Part shown: positions 37,948 to 47,758 of the stretch, in pieces
Numbering within the stretch: the first letter of the stretch is position 1
How the letters are laid out: every line of letters begins with the position of its first letter
Assembly (NCBI RefSeq): GCF_012927205.1
Contig: NZ_JABBGC010000001.1
Coordinates: 186,001 to 250,000 of the forward strand
Source of the DNA: Chitinophaga fulva
GTDB lineage: Bacteria; Bacteroidota; Bacteroidia; Chitinophagales; Chitinophagaceae
DNA: 64,000 nt
Direction: 5' to 3'
Made by a program: the position numbers and the translations under genes
The notes under the pieces: generated by a model
The model's input: the letters and a program-made list of their open reading frames with translations, nothing else
Databases searched by the model: none
Told to the model about the DNA's origin: nothing

Positions 37948-39324
37948 TCAGGCGCCGCCCAGTTTGCATTTCTGCAGTACTTCCCAGGATTTGCCGTTAT
38001 GACGCAGGAAGTAGAGGTTGTTTACTTTGAAAGTAGCCTCGTATTCCTTGTTTTCATATTCAGGCCATGCCTTGTTGAACTGGTCGTCGTCCAGGTCTTT
38101 GAAGGCCACGGTCACGTGAGGAGTGAAGCCGGTGCGGGCCAGCATGGTGCTGAATCCGAATTCCTTACGCAGGAAGTTGATCAGCTGGCGATGCATGGCA
38201 GCCATGGTCTCGCTTTTTTCCACGTTGATGAACAGGACGCGGTTTTGTTTGTTCGGGAAGGTACCGAAGTTTTTCAGGGACACTTCGAAAGGAGCCTGCG
38301 TTTTAGCGAATTCCGTCAGTTCATCGCAGAAGGCTTTTTCCAGTGCCGGATCGGCTGTAAAAGGTACCTGCAGGGTGATATGCGGCAATACTTTCAATGC
38401 GTACATTGGACCGTATTGTTCAGCAAATTCCTGCTTTATTTTGATGATTTCCTTACCTACTTCTGCAGTTGGCAGCAGTGCGATAAAGTATATCTTATTA
38501 TCAGGTTTGGGTTCGAAACGTCTGTTCTGGCCTCCGGGACGGGGTCTTCCGCCGCCACGATCGTAGCCACCGCCGCCACCGCGATTGTAGCCGCCACCAC
38601 CGCCACCGCGGTTATAGCCTCCACCACCGCCGCCACGGTCGTAACCACCACCACCGCCACCGCGGTTGTAGCCTCCACCGCCGCCGCCACGGTCGTAGCC
38701 GCCACCACCGCCACCGCGGTTATAGCCTCCACCACCGCCGCCGTCGCGATTGTAACCACCGCCGCCACCGCCGCGATTGTAACCACCGCCGCCACCGCCG
38801 CGATCGTAACCACCACCGCCACCGCGGTTATAGCCACCACCACCGCCGTCGCGATTGTAGCCTCCACCGCCGCCGCCACGGTCGTATCCACCGCCGCCGC
38901 CGTCGCGATTGTAGCCGCCACCGCCGCCGCCACGGTCATATCCACCGCCGCCGCCGTCGCGATTGTAACCACCACCGCCGCCGCCACGGTCATAACCGCC
39001 GCCGCCACGATTGTAGCCGCCACCTTCACCGCCGCCTCGGTCATATCCACCGCTGCCACGGTCGTAGCCGCCGCTACCACCTTCACGATTGTAACCACCG
39101 CCATCGCGGTTGTAGTCTGTACGGGGGCGATACCCACCCTCGCGATTGTAGTCAGTGCGTGGACGACGTTCTGTGTTGTCGCCACCATTGTAGTCGGGTT
39201 TTCCACCCTCCCGCTCATTGTTTAAGTTGGGTCTGTAGTCACCTCTCTCCTTGTTGGGATCATTCTCTTTGTTGGTATCAGAAGAGTAGGGCCTGCGGGG
39301 GCGTTCGTTTCTCTCAAAATTCAT
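37948..39324 (-). CDS. 2H phosphoesterase (2'-5' RNA ligase family) with N-terminal Gly/Arg/Tyr repeat
   Basis: The 458-residue protein has three parts: an Arg/Asn/Glu-rich head (1-57), a low-complexity block of about 20 units of the form Y-(N or D)-R-(D)-G4-6 (about 58-258), and a globular C-terminal domain. The latter has both histidine motifs of the 2H phosphoesterase fold, PHITLQ (about residue 314) and PHVTVA (about 402), so it may open or close 2',3' or 2',5' phosphodiester bonds in RNA. The repeat resembles RGG regions of RNA-binding proteins. The gene starts 9 bases after kynU and is probably co-transcribed. Repeat length is likely to vary between strains. Confidence 0.88.
   Translation of the reverse strand: MNFERNERPRRPYSSDTNKENDPNKERGDYRPNLNNEREGGKPDYNGGDNTERRPRTDYNREGGYRPRTDYNRDGGGYNREGGSGGYDRGSGGYDRGGGEGGGYNRGGGGYDRGGGGGGYNRDGGGGGYDRGGGGGGYNRDGGGGGYDRGGGGGGYNRDGGGGGYNRGGGGGYDRGGGGGGYNRGGGGGGYNRDGGGGGGYNRGGGGGGYDRGGGGGGYNRGGGGGGYDRGGGGGGYNRGGGGGGYNRGGGGGYDRGGGRPRPGGQNRRFEPKPDNKIYFIALLPTAEVGKEIIKIKQEFAEQYGPMYALKVLPHITLQVPFTADPALEKAFCDELTEFAKTQAPFEVSLKNFGTFPNKQNRVLFINVEKSETMAAMHRQLINFLRKEFGFSTMLARTGFTPHVTVAFKDLDDDQFNKAWPEYENKEYEATFKVNNLYFLRHNGKSWEVLQKCKLGGA
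38551..39153 (-). repeat. In-frame minisatellite coding for the YNRGGG/YDRGGG repeats
   Basis: About 600 bases of GC-rich repeats with a period of 24-30 bases, built of GGN glycine codons and alternating TAN-(A/G)AN-CGN. Units are not identical, with silent changes, so the array is maintained by selection on the protein, by slippage, or both. Confidence 0.93.
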
Positions 39325-39333
39325 CTTACTTAA

Positions 39334-40602
39334 TTAAGCGTTTGAAGCAATATTAGCTATGATTTCATAAAAATGAAACACATCCTGATAAGAGTTATAC
39401 ATCGGCGCCGGTGAAACCCTGATGACTCCGGGTTCTCTCCAGTCAACGATTATACCGGCATCCGTCATTTGCTGATGTATCTCTTTTCCTTTTTCCAGGA
39501 ACAGCAAAGATAGTTGTGCGCCACGTTCATTACAATTTTTAGGTGTAATAATTTCAAAATTAATGCCTTTCAACTGCTGCAGCAAAAACGCCAGGTAATT
39601 GGTCAGTCCCTGGCTTTTTTCTCTCAAAGCGCCGATACCGGCTGCTTCAAATAGTTCGAGGGATGCTTTCAGGCTTACCATGTTAAAAACCTGAGCTGTA
39701 CTTTGTTGCCATCCTTCGGCTTCTTTCTTAGGCACAAACCCTTTTTCCATTTTAAAACGTGCACTCTCTTCGTTGCCCCACCAGCCACCCAAGCGGAGAA
39801 ATCCGCGGTTGCTGGCATATTTTTCATGCACAAAGGCGCCTCCTACCGCGCCGGGACCTCCGTTCAGGTATTTATACGAACACCAAACGGCAAAATCTAC
39901 GTCCCAATTGTGCAAAGACACCGGAATATTTCCTGCTACATGCGCCAGATCGAAACCGGCATAAGCACCTGCCTCATGGGCAGCGGCCGTAATAGCGGGT
40001 ATATCAAAATATTGTCCGGTGTAATAATTAATCCCTCCGAATAAAACTAATGCTAAGCTATCACTTTCCTTGTTAATAATATCTAAAATATCTTCTAATC
40101 TTATTAAATGTTCTCCGGCTCTGGGCGAAACCTCTACAATGGCTGTTTCCGGGTCAAAACCATGAAATCTGACCTGTGTCTCCACTGCATATTGATCGCT
40201 TGGAAAGGCTCCTGCTTCCATTAACACTTTAAACCGCTGTTTGGTTGGCCGATAAAAACTCAACATCATCAGATGAAGGTTCACCGTGAGTGTATTCATC
40301 ACCGTTAGCTCCTGCTGGCTCGCCCCCATCATTGCTGTGAGTGGCTTACTGCAATACTGCTGATAATAGAGCCAGGGATTCTTGGCCGCCCAATATCCTT
40401 CAACCGCACACTGCTGCCAATCTGCCAATTCCTGTTCTATCGCTGATTTTACATTTTTAGGCTGTAATCCGAGTGAATTGCCACATAAATAAATTGCGTC
40501 CTTTCCTTTTCGTTGGGGAAAATAAAACTGCTCCCTGAATTTATTTAATGGATCCTGCCGGTCCTGCTCTTTAGCAAATGCTAAGGTTGCTACGTACTCC
40601 AT
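39334..40602 (-). CDS. kynU: Kynureninase
   Basis: The 422-residue PLP enzyme cleaves kynurenine to anthranilate and alanine, or 3-hydroxykynurenine to 3-hydroxyanthranilate, in tryptophan breakdown or NAD synthesis. Motifs: LCGNSLGLQPKNV, NTLTVNLHLMMLSFYRPT, Asp218 in GFDLAHVAGN (binds the PLP ring nitrogen) and Lys244 in WCSYKYLNGGPG (Schiff base). Length matches the family. No other kyn gene is in the window, so the pathway must be completed elsewhere. The ATG at 40602 gives a normal N-terminus. Confidence 0.97.
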   Translation of the reverse strand: MEYVATLAFAKEQDRQDPLNKFREQFYFPQRKGKDAIYLCGNSLGLQPKNVKSAIEQELADWQQCAVEGYWAAKNPWLYYQQYCSKPLTAMMGASQQELTVMNTLTVNLHLMMLSFYRPTKQRFKVLMEAGAFPSDQYAVETQVRFHGFDPETAIVEVSPRAGEHLIRLEDILDIINKESDSLALVLFGGINYYTGQYFDIPAITAAAHEAGAYAGFDLAHVAGNIPVSLHNWDVDFAVWCSYKYLNGGPGAVGGAFVHEKYASNRGFLRLGGWWGNEESARFKMEKGFVPKKEAEGWQQSTAQVFNMVSLKASLELFEAAGIGALREKSQGLTNYLAFLLQQLKGINFEIITPKNCNERGAQLSLLFLEKGKEIHQQMTDAGIIVDWREPGVIRVSPAPMYNSYQDVFHFYEIIANIASNA

Positions 40603-41009
40603 GGTCTTCCAATCTTTTGCCAGTCTTCCTAGTTTTAATGGCTGAGGGTATCTCTCATTGATACCAGTGTCTTTCCTTCGCTAAAATCTATAATCTAATC
40701 TAGATAAAACAGGCAATCCTGTATAACTGTTTAAAACAGACTGTTTTCTGTCAAAATTTAACGTCCGATAATCATATGGCATACTAAGACTAAGGCTGTA
40801 TATAGCTAGTAACGTGAACGCTCTTAGGGTCAAATGTAACAATAGCTATCCAATTGCCCACCATCCTGTTTGTTAAAATTTGTTAACAACAATAAAAATA
40901 TGGTTTCATCCACAATATACAAAAAAAAATCCGTCCTGAAGAATCAGGACGGAGACTGTTAACCTACAACTGTTACACTGTATTACTAAAAGATGTAATT
41001 ATCAAGTCT
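40603..41009. other. Intergenic region upstream of kynU and downstream of the RND gene
   Basis: About 400 AT-rich bases hold the kynU leader and the terminator of the efflux operon (40919-40953). Short dyads are visible (GGTATC/GATACC near 40648-40667, CTGTTTAAAACAG near 40727), too weak to name. No reading frame is supported. Confidence 0.4.
40919..40953 (-). terminator. Intrinsic terminator of the RND efflux operon
   Basis: On the minus strand arms TCCGTCCTGA and TCAGGACGGA (40944-40953 and 40930-40939) with a 4-base loop are followed by a long T tract (the A run at 40921-40929). Confidence 0.93.
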
Positions 41010-44000
41010 TTAATTCACGGAAACCTCGCCTACTTTGGCGTTTTTCCGGAGAATTTCTTCCTGCTGCTCCTTTTCAGGGGCCGGAAAGAAATTGTAAGGC
41101 TTGGCTGACAGATACTTCGGATCATGCAGCTTCTTCACCTCCTCTTTCTTCATAAATATTTTTAATATCAGCACCAGGAAAGGCACATATTTCAACGTCC
41201 TGGACAATTTATAACGGTCCAGCACATCGATGGAACGTTTGTTCATGGCATACATCACCGGTACCAGGATGAGGGTCAGGAAGGTCGCAAAAATCAACCC
41301 ATACACCATCGTCCAGGCCAACGGTCCCCAGAAGGCTACGTTGTCACCTCCGAAGAAAATATGCGGTTTAAACTCACTGAACAGGGTGGCAAAGTCAATA
41401 TTAAAGCCCACTGCCAGCGGAATCAGCCCCAGAATAGCGGCAATAGCCGTCAGCAATACCGGCGTCATACGGGTTTTGCCCGCCTCCACCACAGCTTCAT
41501 ATACCGGCATGTTCTGCATCACCAGCAGGTCGGTAAACTCCACCAACACAATACCATTACGCACCACAATACCTGCCAGGGCCATAATACCTACCCCGGT
41601 CATCACAATGGAAATGTCCATTTTGAAGATGGAGAAGCCCAGGAACACCCCGATAATACTGAACAGGATCTCCATAAAGATGATCAACGGCCGGCCAATA
41701 GAGTTGAACTGCGTTACCATGATCATCAGAATCAGCCCAAATGCGCCCAACATCGCCATCAGGAGGAAGTTCATCGTCTCTTTCTGATCTTCCTGCTCAC
41801 CGGTCATCTTGATTGTCACGGAGTTAGGATGACTGAAATCATGCAGCGCTGTTTCGATATGCTGTACTACCTCATTGGCATTGAAGCCGGTCAACACATT
41901 GGAATACAAGGTGATCACACGCTTCTGGTCAATACGTTTGATACCGGCGTAAGTATTGGAGTAATGGATATCTGCTACTGCCGACAACGGCACCTGGCGC
42001 ACAGCCCCTCCCATGTTCATATCCCGGTATACCAGGTTGAGGTTCATCAGGTTATTGATATTGTTACGCTGATTTTCCTGTAACCGCACCATGATCTTGT
42101 ATTCGTCTTTGGCATCCCTGATTTTGGACGCTTCAAATCCAAACAAAGCGGTACGCAGGGCACCACCGATCTGGCGGGTGGAAATACCTTCGTTATTAGC
42201 CCTTTCCCGGTCTATATTCACTACGATCTCGGGTTTGTTCGCTTCAAAGTCGCTTTTCAGCTCTTCCACCCCATCAACATGCAGGGAATCCAAATAACGT
42301 TTAAGCCTAAACGAAGAATTAGTCAGTTCATCAAAGTTATCACCGGTGATTTCGATATTGATCGGTTTACCGGTAGGAGGACCGCCCTGCTCCTGCTCTA
42401 CGGTGATATTAGTGCCCGGGATACCTTTTACGGCATTGCGGATTTTATCGAGGTACTGTACGGTAGACTGACCGTTACGGGCGCCAAATTCAACGAAAGC
42501 CACGGTCACCTTGCCTTTCTGCGGCTGGGTGCTCATGTCCATCTGCGACGGATCACCGGCGCCTTTGGCCACGTTGGAAATAATAGACTCCACAATTGGA
42601 TTGTTCGGACCCACTACTTTCGTGATGCGGTCTTCCACAATATGGGTAATAGAGTCTGTGTATTTCTGATCGGTACCGTTAGGCAGTTCGATGTAAGTGT
42701 AGACAAAGTTGGGATCTGCCTGTGGGAAGAACACCACTTTCGGGTTACGGATACCCGTCAGGATAATGCTGAAAATCAGCAGGGCGAAAGTAGCCACCAG
42801 GATCCAGACCGGACGCCAGCCGATGAGGCACCATTTCAGGATTTGTTTGTAACGCTCCTGTACTTTAGGCCAGAAGGTGTTCTGGAAGTGCCGCGCTACG
42901 CCGCCCAGCCAGAAACGTTCCAGCGCGATCATCAGATAAGCGAAGATCACAAAGTTGCCCACCCCTACGCTGCCATTAGCATAGCCGATGATGGCTATCA
43001 CCGCAAATACAGCGGTGAGTATCTGGAACTTACGGTTAAATTTCGGTTTGGCATGCTCCTCACCTTCGTGCCGGTCCATAAAGTCGACCGCAAACACCGG
43101 GTTAATGATGTAAGCCACTACCAGTGATGCACCCAGGGTGGTGATCAGCGTCACCGGCAGGTAGAACATAAACTTACCGATCACGCCGGGCCAAAATAAC
43201 AGCGGTACGAATGGCGCCAACACCGTCAGGGTTCCTGACAATACCGGCAAGAATACCTCTCCCGCCGCTATCTTGGCGGCTCTTACTATACCCAGGTCTT
43301 TTCGTTCGTTAAAAATACGGTGCACGTTTTCTATCACCACAATGGCGTCATCCACCACAATACCCAATGCCAGCAGGAAGGAGAACAGCACCATCATATT
43401 GAGGGTAAACCCATACATCGGCATCAGCAGGAAGGCGATGAACATAGAGATCGGTACAGACAACGCCACGAAAATAGCGTTTACCGCGCCCATGAAGAAC
43501 ATGAGGATAATGGTCACCAGAATGAAGCCGATAATAATGGTATTGATCAGGTCATGCAGGGTTACGCGGGTGGATTTAGACTGGTCAGCAGTGATGGTCA
43601 CATGCAGGCCTTTCGGGAAGTAGTTGGCTTCCATGTCTGCCTTGATGGCCTGTATTTTGTCCGACGCATCGATCAGGTTTTTACCGCTTTGTTTGATCAC
43701 GTTGAGCGTGATCACGTTTTTACCAGCGAGACGGGCGTAGCTTTCCTGCTCGAGGAAACCGTCCACTACGTTGGCGATGTCTTTCAGATAAACGGTAGCG
43801 CCGGATTGTCCGCGTACGATGATGTTACCGATCTTAGCCGGGTCTTTGTACTCTCCTTTTACGCTGAGGGTACGTTTCTGGCCGTCCATAGACACCAGGC
43901 CGCCGGAGATGGTAATATTTTCACCCTGGATAGCACCGATGATATCATCAAAACCGATCCTGGCGGCATCCATTTTATATTTATCGACATTGATCTGTAT

Positions 44001-44570
44001 CTCCCTTTCCAGTTCACCTACCAGGTCTACACGGGTGATTTCATTCAGTGCCTCGATCCGGTCCTTCATGTCATCTGCATAACGTTTGAGTGTTTGCAGG
44101 TCAAAGTCGCCGGAGAGGTTCACGTTCATGATGGGAATCTGGGACACGTCAATTTTCACGATCTGCGGTTCCTGTGTGAGGTCTTTCGGCAGGTCTTTTT
44201 TAGCGTCGTCCACTTTTTCCCTTACCTGTTGGCGGGCAGCTTCTATATCTTCATTGGCGTTGAACTCGATGGTGATGGCGGAGAAGTCCTGCATGGAGGT
44301 GCTTTTGATCTTCTTTACGCCGGAGATGCCGTTGAGCTGTTTCTCGATAGGCTTTGTCACCAGTGTTTCCATATCTTCCGGGGAAGTACCGGCATAGATG
44401 GTATTGATATAAAACTGCGGGAACACCACTTCGGGGAATTGTTCCTTTGGCAGGTTGATATAGGAAAGAATACCCGCCAGCGCAATGATAATGGTGGCCA
44501 CATAGATGCTCACCTTATTATCAATGGACCAGCTGGTGGGTTTAAATTCTTTATGGAGATTGTCTTGCAT
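41010..44570 (-). CDS. RND efflux permease, HAE (AcrB-like) type
   Basis: The 1186-residue protein is a full RND pump with 12 membrane helices and two large periplasmic loops; the first helix starts at about residue 20 and the porter part carries the usual ETLVTKPIEKQLNGISG. The helix-4 motif GIVVDDAIVVIENVHR has the Asp-Asp pair of drug-type (HAE) pumps rather than the single Asp of metal (HME) pumps; at the helix-10 site an Arg (VVRNGIVLVEF) takes the place of the AcrB Lys. It is about 130 residues longer than AcrB, mostly in a mid-protein insert and the C-tail. Last gene of the tetR-tolC-adaptor-RND operon. Confidence 0.93.
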   Translation of the reverse strand: MQDNLHKEFKPTSWSIDNKVSIYVATIIIALAGILSYINLPKEQFPEVVFPQFYINTIYAGTSPEDMETLVTKPIEKQLNGISGVKKIKSTSMQDFSAITIEFNANEDIEAARQQVREKVDDAKKDLPKDLTQEPQIVKIDVSQIPIMNVNLSGDFDLQTLKRYADDMKDRIEALNEITRVDLVGELEREIQINVDKYKMDAARIGFDDIIGAIQGENITISGGLVSMDGQKRTLSVKGEYKDPAKIGNIIVRGQSGATVYLKDIANVVDGFLEQESYARLAGKNVITLNVIKQSGKNLIDASDKIQAIKADMEANYFPKGLHVTITADQSKSTRVTLHDLINTIIIGFILVTIILMFFMGAVNAIFVALSVPISMFIAFLLMPMYGFTLNMMVLFSFLLALGIVVDDAIVVIENVHRIFNERKDLGIVRAAKIAAGEVFLPVLSGTLTVLAPFVPLLFWPGVIGKFMFYLPVTLITTLGASLVVAYIINPVFAVDFMDRHEGEEHAKPKFNRKFQILTAVFAVIAIIGYANGSVGVGNFVIFAYLMIALERFWLGGVARHFQNTFWPKVQERYKQILKWCLIGWRPVWILVATFALLIFSIILTGIRNPKVVFFPQADPNFVYTYIELPNGTDQKYTDSITHIVEDRITKVVGPNNPIVESIISNVAKGAGDPSQMDMSTQPQKGKVTVAFVEFGARNGQSTVQYLDKIRNAVKGIPGTNITVEQEQGGPPTGKPINIEITGDNFDELTNSSFRLKRYLDSLHVDGVEELKSDFEANKPEIVVNIDRERANNEGISTRQIGGALRTALFGFEASKIRDAKDEYKIMVRLQENQRNNINNLMNLNLVYRDMNMGGAVRQVPLSAVADIHYSNTYAGIKRIDQKRVITLYSNVLTGFNANEVVQHIETALHDFSHPNSVTIKMTGEQEDQKETMNFLLMAMLGAFGLILMIMVTQFNSIGRPLIIFMEILFSIIGVFLGFSIFKMDISIVMTGVGIMALAGIVVRNGIVLVEFTDLLVMQNMPVYEAVVEAGKTRMTPVLLTAIAAILGLIPLAVGFNIDFATLFSEFKPHIFFGGDNVAFWGPLAWTMVYGLIFATFLTLILVPVMYAMNKRSIDVLDRYKLSRTLKYVPFLVLILKIFMKKEEVKKLHDPKYLSAKPYNFFPAPEKEQQEEILRKNAKVGEVSVN

Positions 44571-44600
44571 AAACTTGTTTTTGGCTGTTAGTGGTCAGCA

Positions 44601-45710
44601 TTACAGTTTGATCAGGTCATTATCATTGAGGCCCTGGTAACCGGTGGTGATGATTTTATCACCAGCTTTTAAGCCGTCTTTGATTTCAGCCTTATCGTTA
44701 TAGGTGCGTCCCACTTCGATGGTCCTGCGCAGGGAGGCCAGCTGGCCGTTTTTGGATTCCGCCACCATGACGAAGGGTTTACCGGAAGAATACTGGATCA
44801 GGTTCACCGGTATTACAACAGCGTTGCTGGTAGCGTAGTCCACAATTTTAATATGGGCGATCATATTAGGACGCAGGGTGTTATCGGGTTTCAGCGGCAC
44901 TTCTATTTTGATGGTGCGGCTGAGCGGATCGATAGTCCTGGAGGCAAAGGCGATGTTGGTTTTTATTTCGCGGTTAATATCCGGGAAAGCGATGACTACG
45001 CGGTCGCCGCTTTTGAGGAGACCAGCATAAGCTTCTGCCACGTTGGCCGTCACTTTCAGGTTATTGGCGTTTACCACGCGGAAGGTAGGATTACCGGGTG
45101 CTGCGTTGTCGCCTACTTTAGCGATCACCGCATCTACGGTGCCGCTGATGGGGGCAATGATGCGGGTCTGGGACAGTTGGTCCTGCAGGGTGGCCATTTT
45201 CCTTTCCAGTGCTTCCTTCTGGTTTTTAGCGTTGAGGTACTGCACTTCAGAACCTATTTTCTGTGACCAGAGATTTTTCTGTTTTTCGAAGAGTATATTA
45301 GCGAGGTCCATCTGGGTACGCAGTTCGGCCATACTGGCTTTCAGCACCTGATCATCTACCTGGGCCAGTGTCTGGCCTTTGCTTACCTGCTGGCCTTCGC
45401 GTACGAAGATAGCGGTGATCACCCCCATGGCGCGGGCGGACACGTTAACATTTTCGCGGGCGTCTACGCTGCCCTGTACATCGATATAGTGTTCAAATAC
45501 GGTGTCTCTTACCTCAGACACGGTAACATCTTTCTTTCTGGCTACAGTATCTTTTTTACCCACTTCTTTCTCGAGGGCAGCGATTTTAGAATCGATGGCA
45601 GCCCTTTCCTGTTTCAGTTTTTCCAGTTGTTGGGTTTTGTTGCCACCGCCGCCGCAGGCAGCTATTACTATGGCGAGCACCGGGACTGTGAAAAGATATC
45701 TTTTATTCAT
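44601..45710 (-). CDS. RND periplasmic adaptor (membrane fusion) lipoprotein
   Basis: From the ATG at 45710 the product has 369 residues with lipobox VIAAC; the frame opens upstream inside tolC but that would destroy the signal. Layout: short coiled coil (about 25-50), biotinyl-lipoyl half (VSARAMGVITAIFVREGQQV), helical hairpin (about 120-185), second lipoyl half (ISGTVDAVIAKVGDNAAPG), beta barrel and membrane-proximal domain. It bridges the RND pump and the TolC channel. It is 37 bases after tolC and 30 before the pump gene. Confidence 0.92.
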   Translation of the reverse strand: MNKRYLFTVPVLAIVIAACGGGGNKTQQLEKLKQERAAIDSKIAALEKEVGKKDTVARKKDVTVSEVRDTVFEHYIDVQGSVDARENVNVSARAMGVITAIFVREGQQVSKGQTLAQVDDQVLKASMAELRTQMDLANILFEKQKNLWSQKIGSEVQYLNAKNQKEALERKMATLQDQLSQTRIIAPISGTVDAVIAKVGDNAAPGNPTFRVVNANNLKVTANVAEAYAGLLKSGDRVVIAFPDINREIKTNIAFASRTIDPLSRTIKIEVPLKPDNTLRPNMIAHIKIVDYATSNAVVIPVNLIQYSSGKPFVMVAESKNGQLASLRRTIEVGRTYNDKAEIKDGLKAGDKIITTGYQGLNDNDLIKL

Positions 45711-45747
45711 ATAGCTAGTAGTGATAGGTGATTGAAAATGTTTTGCA

Positions 45748-47109
45748 CTATAGTTTGCCATAAGCTTTCAGCAGGTCTATCCTTGCTACGATAGCGTTGT
45801 ACAGTGCGGTGAAATAATTGTTCTGGGCGGTGAGCAGGTCATTTTCGGCTGTCGTCATTTCCAGGCTGGAACCCACGCCTTCGCGGTATTTGATCTGAGT
45901 GGTATTATGTACATCTTCCGCGAGTTGCATGTTTTTTTCCTGCGCTTGCAGGCTCAGCACGTTGTTGCGGAAAGTGGAAGCAGATTGTTCTCTTTCCAGA
46001 TCGATGCCCAGCTTGGCATTTTCGATGGCCACTTCACTTTTCTTCACGTTCAACAGGGCCTGGTCTACTTGTCTTCTGCGTTGCATACCGCTGAAAATGG
46101 GCACAGAGAGGTTAAGACCGGTATTGAGGTAACCGTACCACATCTGGGTCTTAAGGTAGTCGAACTTATCACTGCCGCGGAGGGCACCTGTAGCGGCGAA
46201 CAGTTGCAGGCTAGGCAAGCCTTTCATCTTGTATCTTTTCAGATCGTATTCGTTGGCTTTCTTTTGTGTTTCGAGCAACTGGTATTCGATACGTTGGGAG
46301 TAGTCGAATTTGTCCATATCGGGAATGCTTTCAGCGATTCTTTCGGTGGACAGGGTATCTGTGAGCACTACCACCTGTTTCAGCGGCATGCCCATCTGGT
46401 ATTTGAGCGCAGCCACGCCTATTTCAACGAGGTTGCGGAGTTTGGTTTGTTCTGTCTGAAGGTTGGTGTATTGCACTACGAGGCGGTCTACATCCAGTTT
46501 TTCCACCAGGCCGTTTTTATTAATTTCTTTGGTATCGTTGAGGAGCTTTTCCAGGGTGGTGATGTTGTTTGTCAGGATAGACAATGCTTTCCGGGCAGAC
46601 AGTACATTATAATAGGCTTTGTATACGTTGGCTTTCACATCAATCTGTGATTTGGCCACATTTTTAGAGACCAGGTCTTCCAGTGTTTTACGGGCTTGCA
46701 GGGCCACCAGTACGCTGGGATCGAAGAGGGTCTGCGTGAGCCTTACTTCGCCCATGGCATTGTGTGGCAACTGGAAAGAGACCACAGCAAAGGAATCTTT
46801 GGGCGCTGACGGGTTGAAGTTGCCCAGGCTGAACATCTGTTTCTGGACGATCGGGTTGTACTGATATTGGCCGGTACCGGTGATGTTTGGCAAAGCTAAT
46901 CCGCTGACCTCTCTATTTTTGGCCAGCTGGATCAGTTCATCCAGTTTAGCCGTTTTTACGGCTGCCTGGTTAACCAAGGCGTAGTCCACTGCTTCCCGGG
47001 CCGACAGGCGGACAGGCTCCTGGGAGATGGTCTGGGCGCCGGCGCTGATGGCCGCTGCGAGCAGTCCCACCATGGAAGCCATGCCGGTGAGCCTTCTGAT
47101 ACGTTGCAT
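45748..47109 (-). CDS. TolC family outer membrane efflux protein
   Basis: The 453-residue protein has a signal peptide (MASMVGLLAAAISAGAQ) and the two helix-rich repeats of TolC proteins: ALVNQAAVKTAKLDELIQLA in the first half and KYREGVGSSLEMTTAENDLL near the C-terminus. Three copies form the outer-membrane channel and periplasmic tunnel for the pump encoded downstream. It starts 4 bases after the tetR stop, consistent with translational coupling. Confidence 0.93.
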   Translation of the reverse strand: MQRIRRLTGMASMVGLLAAAISAGAQTISQEPVRLSAREAVDYALVNQAAVKTAKLDELIQLAKNREVSGLALPNITGTGQYQYNPIVQKQMFSLGNFNPSAPKDSFAVVSFQLPHNAMGEVRLTQTLFDPSVLVALQARKTLEDLVSKNVAKSQIDVKANVYKAYYNVLSARKALSILTNNITTLEKLLNDTKEINKNGLVEKLDVDRLVVQYTNLQTEQTKLRNLVEIGVAALKYQMGMPLKQVVVLTDTLSTERIAESIPDMDKFDYSQRIEYQLLETQKKANEYDLKRYKMKGLPSLQLFAATGALRGSDKFDYLKTQMWYGYLNTGLNLSVPIFSGMQRRRQVDQALLNVKKSEVAIENAKLGIDLEREQSASTFRNNVLSLQAQEKNMQLAEDVHNTTQIKYREGVGSSLEMTTAENDLLTAQNNYFTALYNAIVARIDLLKAYGKL

Positions 47110-47113
47110 AGTG

Positions 47114-47725
47114 TTATATGTTTTGCGATAGTTGTTTGTACTTTTCGATAAGCTTATACCCTTTAGCAGAGGCTACTCCGTACAGAAAATTTTCCAGCAG
47201 CACTTTTTGTACCCTGGTCATATCGGAGCTACCCGGAAATGCTTCGGGCTGAAAGCTGAGCATACATCCGTAAACGCGGTATTGAGTCAGTGTTCTGATG
47301 TCGAGGTCCGGCCGGTAGAGTCCTTCATTGATCCCACGTTCCAGGTTTTCGCGGATAGTGTTGGTCAATGAGTTGTTCTGATAGTTCAAAAACACCTGAT
47401 AAGCTTTAGCATGGAACTTTTGCAGGTCGAGCAGGACGACCGGGTTCATATTACGCATGCGGCGGTCCAGCATGTCCATGACGAGGAACAGTTCTTCGAT
47501 GGCGTCGGCTGATTTTTCGCGGTCTGTCAGACATTCTGTTTCCACGATGCTGATAAAACGGGTAATCGCCTGTGTTACCAGGTCGTCTTTATCCATGAAG
47601 TGGGCATAGAGGGTCTTTTTGGAGATGCCCATTTTCTCAGCGATGTCATCCATGGTGATAGACCTGGTGCCATATTGTCGAAACAGGCCAAAAGCCGTGT
47701 CCATGATACGTTCCTGCGGTTCCAT
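47114..47725 (-). CDS. TetR/AcrR family transcriptional regulator
   Basis: The 203-residue protein has an N-terminal TetR helix-turn-helix (SITMDDIAEKMGISKKTLYA, about residues 22-42) and a helical ligand-binding C-terminal domain. As first gene of the efflux operon, with a 10+10 base inverted repeat covering its promoter (47767-47796), it is very probably an autorepressor released by a pump substrate. Inducer unknown. Confidence 0.95.
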   Translation of the reverse strand: MEPQERIMDTAFGLFRQYGTRSITMDDIAEKMGISKKTLYAHFMDKDDLVTQAITRFISIVETECLTDREKSADAIEELFLVMDMLDRRMRNMNPVVLLDLQKFHAKAYQVFLNYQNNSLTNTIRENLERGINEGLYRPDLDIRTLTQYRVYGCMLSFQPEAFPGSSDMTRVQKVLLENFLYGVASAKGYKLIEKYKQLSQNI

Positions 47726-47758
47726 AAGAGTGCTTTAACAGGCTTTATGATGCGAAGA

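Noticed and set aside
38551..39153. Regular repeats that could suggest a CRISPR array
   Set aside because: The units are in-frame codon repeats inside a gene with no unique spacers and no cas genes.
37999..39225. Ala/Thr/Val-rich frames in the other frames of the Gly/Arg/Tyr repeat
   Set aside because: They are translations of the same minisatellite in other frames; the real frame is fixed by the 2H phosphoesterase domain.
43320..44591. A 423-residue plus-strand frame opposite the RND pump gene
   Set aside because: Shadow of a long, biased coding sequence; His/Val-rich, with no recognisable domain.
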